This document shows positions 6,936 through 7,162 of a stretch of DNA of 7,162 nucleotides, in pieces. The position numbers and the translations under genes were made by a program. How positions within the stretch are numbered: the first letter of the stretch is position 1; every line of letters begins with the position of its first letter. The notes under the pieces are model-generated. The model saw nothing but the letters and a program-made list of their open reading frames with translations. It was not told where the DNA came from and searched no databases. Source of the DNA: an uncultured Clostridium sp. GTDB taxonomy: Bacteria; Bacillota; Clostridia; Lachnospirales; Anaerotignaceae. Location: the NCBI GenBank assembly GCA_947246775.1, contig CAMXTM010000099.1, positions 1 through 7,162 of the forward strand. The letters are read 5' to 3'.

Positions 6936-7162
6936 AAAAAGTTAATTATGTTGTTAAGTATGGTTGTTTGTAGTGGTGTGTTGCTGACAGCTTGTGGCGC
7001 TGATAGTACAACAACACCAGATACAGAAGAAACATCACAGTTGGACGACGAAAAGGAAGAAAATGAGGAGAAAGAAGAGGTAAAAAAGGCTGACCCAGCA
7101 GAGCCTGCGGAAGCCGCAGAGCCAGCAGATAAGGCAGAAACACCAGAGCAGCCAACACCAGC
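6933..7162 (+). CDS. Lipoprotein of unknown function, N-terminal part (3' truncated)
   Basis: Only the first 76 codons are in the window. The start MKKLIMLLSMVVCSGVLLTAC is a lipoprotein signal peptide with the lipobox LTAC, so Cys21 should be lipidated and the mature protein tethered to the outer face of the membrane. After Gly-Ala-Asp comes a Thr-rich stretch, then a strongly acidic run (LDDEKEENEEKEEVKK) and a Pro/Ala/Glu tract (DPAEPAEAAEPADKAETPEQ). This looks like an extended linker that lifts a domain through the wall; that domain lies beyond the window. The position 29 bases after the AlgX-like gene suggests a role in the same surface process. No function can be assigned from what is visible. 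Confidence 0.85.
   Translation, partial: MKKLIMLLSMVVCSGVLLTACGADSTTTPDTEETSQLDDEKEENEEKEEVKKADPAEPAEAAEPADKAETPEQPTP

Overview
The window is AT-rich DNA, probably from an anaerobic low-GC Gram-positive bacterium (Clostridia, perhaps Lachnospirales-like). The evidence is strong AGGAGG-type ribosome binding sites, a hemZ-hisS gene pair of clostridial type, an S-layer-homology (SLH) surface protein, and a lipoprotein with a Gram-positive-style signal. All genes are on the + strand and tightly packed. I see no mobile elements, RNA genes, CRISPR arrays or pseudogenes.

Region 1 (1-1950) is the end of a housekeeping operon. It holds the C-terminal part of a HemZ-type radical SAM coproporphyrinogen dehydrogenase, then a complete histidyl-tRNA synthetase (hisS, TTG start). 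A clear intrinsic terminator closes it. Region 2 (about 1950-2108) is a 150-base intergenic stretch with a perfect-consensus vegetative promoter (TTGACA, 17 bases, TATAAT).

Region 3 (2109 to the right edge) is a cell-envelope operon of four genes. The first encodes a 674-residue secreted protein: signal peptide, Gln/Glu-rich linker, two Listeria-Bacteroides-type beta repeats, SLH domains, a short wall-binding-like repeat, and a C-terminal transglutaminase-like domain with an intact Cys-His-Asp triad. The second is an AlgI-type MBOAT membrane O-acyltransferase. The third is an AlgX/AlgJ-like membrane-anchored SGNH acetyltransferase with intact Asp-x-His and Ser motifs. The fourth is a lipoprotein cut by the window end. 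The genes are 6, 10 and 29 bases apart, and two ribosome binding sites overlap the preceding stop codon, so coupled expression is likely.

The MBOAT and AlgX-like proteins form the standard two-part machine that moves acetyl groups across the membrane onto an extracellular polymer. Their acceptor is not visible here. Because the operon begins with an SLH protein, and SLH domains hold proteins to secondary cell wall polysaccharide, one attractive inference is that the module acetylates that wall polymer or another surface glycan. The families are known; the combination is the most interesting part of the window. I do not see a clearly unprecedented system.
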